Source of the DNA: Paracoccaceae bacterium
GTDB lineage: Bacteria > Pseudomonadota > Alphaproteobacteria > Rhodobacterales > Rhodobacteraceae
DNA: 43,146 bases
NCBI GenBank assembly: GCA_013214715.1
Contig: JABSSB010000004.1
Span: forward strand, 1 to 43,146
Direction of reading: 5' to 3'
The notes under the pieces were generated by a model. It saw only the letters and a program-made list of their open reading frames with translations, did not search any database and was not told where the DNA came from. This document shows positions 39,397 to 43,146 of this stretch, piece after piece (the stretch's first letter is position 1; each line of letters starts with the position of its first letter). Both the position numbers and the translations under genes were made by a program.

Positions 39397-39456
39397 GCCG
39401 CGCCGCGTCAGCGGCGCGGCCTCGCCCAAAGCCTGCGGTGCGGATCGTCAGATCCG
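39397..39456. repeat. Two hairpins with identical GTCA loop
   Basis: GCCGCGCCGC-GTCA-GCGGCGCGGC (39397-39420) is a perfect 10-bp stem, and CGGATC-GTCA-GATCCG (39441-39456) a perfect 6-bp stem, both with the same GTCA loop. They lie between the rhodanese stop and the P450 start. They could end rhodanese transcripts, although no T-run follows. Confidence 0.55.
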
Positions 39457-39480
39457 TCCCTCAGGCGCGGGAGGGCTCCG

Positions 39481-39888
39481 TCACTCTTTGCGCGCCACCT
39501 CTTCGACCGGGGCACCGGATTTGGCCCAGGCTGAAAACCCGCCCTCAAGATGCAGAACCGGGGCCAGCCCCATCTCGATCGCTGCGCGCCCCGCCAGCGC
39601 CGAGCGCCAGGCCGAAGCGCAGTAGAAGACAAAGGTTTTGTCCTGTGCAAAAACCTCCTTGTGATAGGGGCTGTCGGGGTCGATCCAGAATTCCAGCATC
39701 CCGCGCGGGCAGGAAAAGGCACCGGGAATCTTGCCGCTGCGCTGCAGCTCGCGAATGTCGCGCAAATCGACAAAGACGTGGTCATCGCGCTCCAGCAGGG
39801 TCTGGGCCTCCGCCGTAGACAGGGTGGGCACGATGCTATTGGCTTCAGCGACCAGCGATTTGACGCCGCGCGTGATGGTCTGGGGCAT
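39481..39888 (-). CDS. Rhodanese-like domain protein
   Basis: 135-residue single rhodanese-domain protein. The active-site Cys is in FVFYCASAWRSALAG, the CDC25-like N-terminal strand in DDHVFVDLRDIRELQRSGKIPGAFSCPRGMLEFW, and the end in LHLEGGFSAWAKSG. Such proteins transfer sulfane sulfur, for example from thiosulfate to cyanide or to protein acceptors. The start MPQTITRGVK at 39888 is fixed by AAGGAG upstream; the longer frame runs back toward the divergent gene. It is divergent from the aldo/keto reductase gene. Confidence 0.92.
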   Translation of the reverse strand: MPQTITRGVKSLVAEANSIVPTLSTAEAQTLLERDDHVFVDLRDIRELQRSGKIPGAFSCPRGMLEFWIDPDSPYHKEVFAQDKTFVFYCASAWRSALAGRAAIEMGLAPVLHLEGGFSAWAKSGAPVEEVARKE

Positions 39889-39998
39889 GTCCGTCTCCTT
39901 TGTCTCCAAAGTGAACGCAAAATCCCCCCGGGTGCAATGGGTTGCCCTCGGCTCGTGCTGGGCTAGTGTCGCGCCAAGCAAAGCGAGAGGGGCAGGCT

Positions 39999-41045
39999 AT
40001 GAAAATGAACCCGATGGGCCGCAGCGGTCTGATGGTGTCCGAACTGTGTCTGGGCACGATGACTTGGGGCACGCAGACATCCGAAGCCGGCGGACACCAG
40101 CAGATGGATATGGCGCTGGCCTCAGGCATCAATTTCGTCGACACCGCCGAGATGTATCCGGTCAACCCCGTGTCCAAAGAGACCATCGGTAAGACCGAAG
40201 CGATCATCGGCACCTGGAACGCCGCCAACCCATCGCGGCGGGGGGAGTTCATCCTCGCCACCAAACATTCCGGCGAAGGCATGGGCTATGTCCGTGATGG
40301 CGCGCCGATTTCAGGGGAAACGATCCGCAACACGATCGAAGGCTCGCTGAAGCGTTTGCAGACCGATTACATCGACCTCTACCAGTTCCATTGGCCCAAT
40401 CGCGGCAGCTATATGTTCCGCAAGAACTGGACCTATGATCCGACCGGCTGGAGCAAATCCGAAGTCATCGACAATATGCGCGACTGCCTTGAGGCGCTGC
40501 AGGCCGAGGTCGATCGTGGCACGATCCGCCATTTCGGCCTGTCGAATGAAAGCGCCTGGGGCACGGCACAATGGCTGCGCCTGTCCGAAGATCACGGCCT
40601 GCCGCGCGTGCAGACGATGCAGAACGAATATTCGCTGCTCTGCCGCCTTTACGATACCGATATGGCCGAACTCTCTGTGGCCGAAGATGTCGGGTTGATC
40701 ACGTTTTCACCCTTGGGCACGGGGCTGCTGACCGGCAAATACCAGAACGGCGCAGTGCCAGACGGCTCGCGCAAATCAATCAGCCCGGAACTGGGCGGGC
40801 GTCAGTCGGACCGGGTAGAGGGCGCGGTGGCGGCCTATCTCGATATCGCGCAGCGCCACGGGCTGGACCCGGTGCATATGGCGCTGGCCTGGTGCCGGAC
40901 CCGGCCCTTCATGTGTTCGTCCATCTTCGGCGCCACGACCCTGCCTCAGCTTGAGCATATCCTTGCATCCGTCGATGTGAGTTTGTCGGATGAGGTGCTG
41001 GACGAGATCACCGCCGCGCATAAGGCCCATCCAATGCCTTATTGA
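39999..41045 (+). CDS. Aldo/keto reductase (Tas-like)
   Basis: 348-residue NADP(H)-dependent oxidoreductase of the aldo-keto reductase family. Family residues are visible: the Asp and Tyr of the tetrad in FVDTAEMYP, the Lys in FILATKHSG, the His in YQFHWPN, and the cofactor-binding segment near IFGATTLPQLEHILAS. It resembles E. coli Tas in length and in the FRKNWTYDPTGWSKSE stretch. The start at 39999 has GAGAGGGGC upstream. The substrate is unknown. A pair of strong hairpins follows the stop. Confidence 0.92.
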   Translation: MKMNPMGRSGLMVSELCLGTMTWGTQTSEAGGHQQMDMALASGINFVDTAEMYPVNPVSKETIGKTEAIIGTWNAANPSRRGEFILATKHSGEGMGYVRDGAPISGETIRNTIEGSLKRLQTDYIDLYQFHWPNRGSYMFRKNWTYDPTGWSKSEVIDNMRDCLEALQAEVDRGTIRHFGLSNESAWGTAQWLRLSEDHGLPRVQTMQNEYSLLCRLYDTDMAELSVAEDVGLITFSPLGTGLLTGKYQNGAVPDGSRKSISPELGGRQSDRVEGAVAAYLDIAQRHGLDPVHMALAWCRTRPFMCSSIFGATTLPQLEHILASVDVSLSDEVLDEITAAHKAHPMPY

Positions 41046-41079
41046 GGGGGCTTTGCCCCCGGCCCGGTCTGGCCGGGCC
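41046..41079 (+). terminator. Tandem GC hairpins after the aldo/keto reductase gene
   Basis: GGGGGC-TTT-GCCCCC (41046-41060) is followed directly by GGCCCGG-TCTGG-CCGGGCC (41061-41079). Both are perfect stems. No T-run follows, but the position right behind the stop suggests a role in ending transcription or blocking 3' exonucleases for both convergent genes. Confidence 0.55.
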
Positions 41080-41114
41080 TCCCCCAGGGTATTTGAGAAG
41101 CAAAGAAGATTGGG

Positions 41115-41762
41115 TCAGGCTTCGGCCCAGGTTCTGAGCGATGTTTCGAGGTCGCCATAACCCGTGACGCGGCGCTCAAAGCTCAGCCCCATTTTGTCGG
41201 CACAGGCTTGGGCGGCGCCGGTCAGGGCCGGGTCGTCGGTCTGAGCCAGATAGATCAGCCGCTCATAATGGCCGAAATACATGTCCCGCAGCTCGGGGTG
41301 ACGATCCAGCCCCAGCGGCTGCCAGACAAAAGCATCGAATTGCCGGGCCAGAAAATCGGTCAGGTAGAAGGCGGTCAGATCGTCATCGCCTCGCGCCGCA
41401 AAACGCGCATTGCCGTCAAAAAAGCTGTAGCAATGCGGCCCGGCGATCATCTCGACCCCCATCTCGGCGCAGGCGCGTTCCAAAGTGCCGCCAGTGCCGC
41501 AATCGGCATAGACAACGCGGATTGTATCATAGGCGTCGTGATGTTTGGCCACCAGATCGCACACGCCTTGGGTGATGCGCTCGGGGTGATTGTGCCAGAT
41601 CGCGGGCAGGCAGGTCAGGTCGAGATGCTCCCAGCCATTGAGCGCCTTGAGATCCAGAATTTCCCGCGCCAGCGCGCCACAGGCGATCAACAACACGCGG
41701 CCCGTTTGGGCTGGGGCCAGCCCGGTTTCAGTCAGGGTGCTGTCATCAGGGAGCTGGGTCAT
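41115..41762 (-). CDS. DUF1638 family protein
   Basis: 215-residue cytoplasmic protein recognised as DUF1638 by RVLLIACGALAREILDL, LPAIWHNHPERI, RVVYADCGTGGTL and AGPHCYSFFDGN. Several Cys and His residues (ACGAL, ADCGTGG, PHCYSF) could bind a metal. From memory the family often lies next to corrinoid-dependent methyltransferase genes, as here. The start at 41762 overlaps the upstream methyltransferase stop by 4 bases. Biochemical function is unknown; a part in corrinoid cofactor or methyl-group handling is inferred from the neighbours. Confidence 0.85.
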   Translation of the reverse strand: MTQLPDDSTLTETGLAPAQTGRVLLIACGALAREILDLKALNGWEHLDLTCLPAIWHNHPERITQGVCDLVAKHHDAYDTIRVVYADCGTGGTLERACAEMGVEMIAGPHCYSFFDGNARFAARGDDDLTAFYLTDFLARQFDAFVWQPLGLDRHPELRDMYFGHYERLIYLAQTDDPALTGAAQACADKMGLSFERRVTGYGDLETSLRTWAEA

Positions 41763-42436
41763 CTGCGCCTCGCAATCACGCGGAACCGGTGCGGCAGCAA
41801 TGGGGCCGGGCCATAACTGTCCCCGATATCGGCCTCGAAGCCGTGATCTGACAGCCAATGCCGCAGAGCATCCGGGTCGGTCAGGTGTTGATAATGGTTC
41901 GTGACGCTGTCGCGCCCGTTGCGTGTCACCGTGATCCGCCGCCGCAGAGCCGGGCCGGTCACCGTGGTGATACTGTCATAGCGCCAATCCGCGCCGCCGC
42001 CTGTGCCGCGCGTGTCGGTCATGTCAGGACCGATTACATCAAACGCGATCCAGCGCAGCGCGGGATGCGGGCAGAGGTGATCCAACGCCGCTTTGACCGG
42101 ATGCGGGGCTTCGGGCGCGGCATAGCACAGCACCTCTCCCAAAGCAGTCACATGGCTGGTGTCGCAGGGCAGGGCGACGGTTTGGGCGTCAGACAGCTGC
42201 ACGGTCATTGCGTGGGCGCGCGCCATCTCGACAAAACTTGGGGAAATGTCACAGCCCGCCCCAGCGACCCCATGACCGGCGGCAAAGCGCAGCCATGTCC
42301 CGTCGCCACAGCCCAGATCAAAAAGCGGCCCTTCGATCTGAGTGACGAGCCAATGAAACCCATCCGCATATGTGCTGGAGAACCCTGCCGCATGAATGGC
42401 GGCGAGGTCTGCATCATAGAGCCCGCCGGGCTCCAT
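41759..42436 (-). CDS. Class I SAM-dependent methyltransferase
   Basis: 225-residue methyltransferase with the SAM-binding motif I in GPLFDLGCGDGTWLRFAAGHG, the acidic end of strand 2 in AGCDISPSFVEMARA, and post-motif strands around ALGEVLCYA. The substrate is unknown. The start at 42436 lies 4 bases after the corrinoid-protein stop and is preferred to a longer frame that would overlap that gene. It is coupled to the DUF1638 gene by ATGA. The three-gene order corrinoid protein, methyltransferase, DUF1638 protein suggests a shared methyl-transfer task. Confidence 0.83.
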   Translation of the reverse strand: MEPGGLYDADLAAIHAAGFSSTYADGFHWLVTQIEGPLFDLGCGDGTWLRFAAGHGVAGAGCDISPSFVEMARAHAMTVQLSDAQTVALPCDTSHVTALGEVLCYAAPEAPHPVKAALDHLCPHPALRWIAFDVIGPDMTDTRGTGGGADWRYDSITTVTGPALRRRITVTRNGRDSVTNHYQHLTDPDALRHWLSDHGFEADIGDSYGPAPLLPHRFRVIARRR

Positions 42437-42440
42437 GAGA

Positions 42441-43142
<702 letters not shown>

Positions 43143-43146
43143 GGTC

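Overview
The window reads as chromosomal DNA from an alphaproteobacterium of the Rhodobacteraceae, most likely the Roseobacter group. I infer this from GC-rich coding sequence, typical Rhodobacterales families (DUF1638, DUF2852, DUF2189, leucyl-transferase Bpt, TRAP transporters) and a 15-residue ilvB leader peptide. No species assignment is possible. I see no tRNA, rRNA, CRISPR array, insertion sequence or prophage. The gene content is mostly core metabolism and envelope biology with accessory genes between.

Layout. 1-4070 (minus): a truncated glycosyltransferase, waaA (Kdo transferase), moaA (molybdopterin synthesis) and a TPR-sulfotransferase. 4085-6609 (plus): edd-eda, the Entner-Doudoroff pathway, behind a TGTTA/TAACA operator cluster; then a 46-residue secreted peptide. 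6848-8436 (minus): D-lyxose/mannose-type isomerase and a PfkB sugar kinase, which could feed sugars into the same central pathway. 8525-11851 (minus): a two-haem ferric-reductase-like membrane protein, a Tat-exported beta-sandwich protein, a DsbA-type oxidoreductase and a BepA-like M48 protease with TPRs. 12018-18024 (plus): class IV aminotransferase, AmiC-type amidase, PBP1A-type peptidoglycan synthase and release factor 2. 18172-20161 (plus): a secreted beta-solenoid/RTX protein interrupted by a single-base frameshift. 20232-23021 (plus): amidase, DUF2189 membrane protein and a periplasmic protein.

23018-24375 (minus): Rieske oxygenase alpha subunit with a coupled 74-residue protein. 24699-25046 (plus): a small OB-like protein. 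25055-27550 (minus): ilvB-ilvH behind a complete transcription attenuator with leader peptide MRTLVVIVGKERMGR. 27727-34577: a Cache-domain histidine kinase and NarL-type regulator (minus), divergent from a TRAP transporter (plus) whose DctQ and DctM subunits are much larger than usual; a 7-2-7 inverted heptamer site lies between them. 34736-36160 (plus): a second DUF2189 protein and an orphan bufferin-like DUF2282 precursor. 36162-39888 (minus): bpt, RDD protein, DUF2852 protein, cytochrome P450, rhodanese. 39999-41045 (plus): aldo/keto reductase. 41115-43142 (minus): corrinoid protein, class I methyltransferase and DUF1638 protein, the end of a corrinoid methyl-transfer operon.

Best candidates for new biology are the orphan bufferin precursor, the two-turn-period beta-solenoid protein, the haem membrane protein with its Tat-exported partner, the enlarged TRAP permease with its predicted regulator site, and the tiny secreted peptide after eda. 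All functions are inferred by reading sequence; no database search was run.
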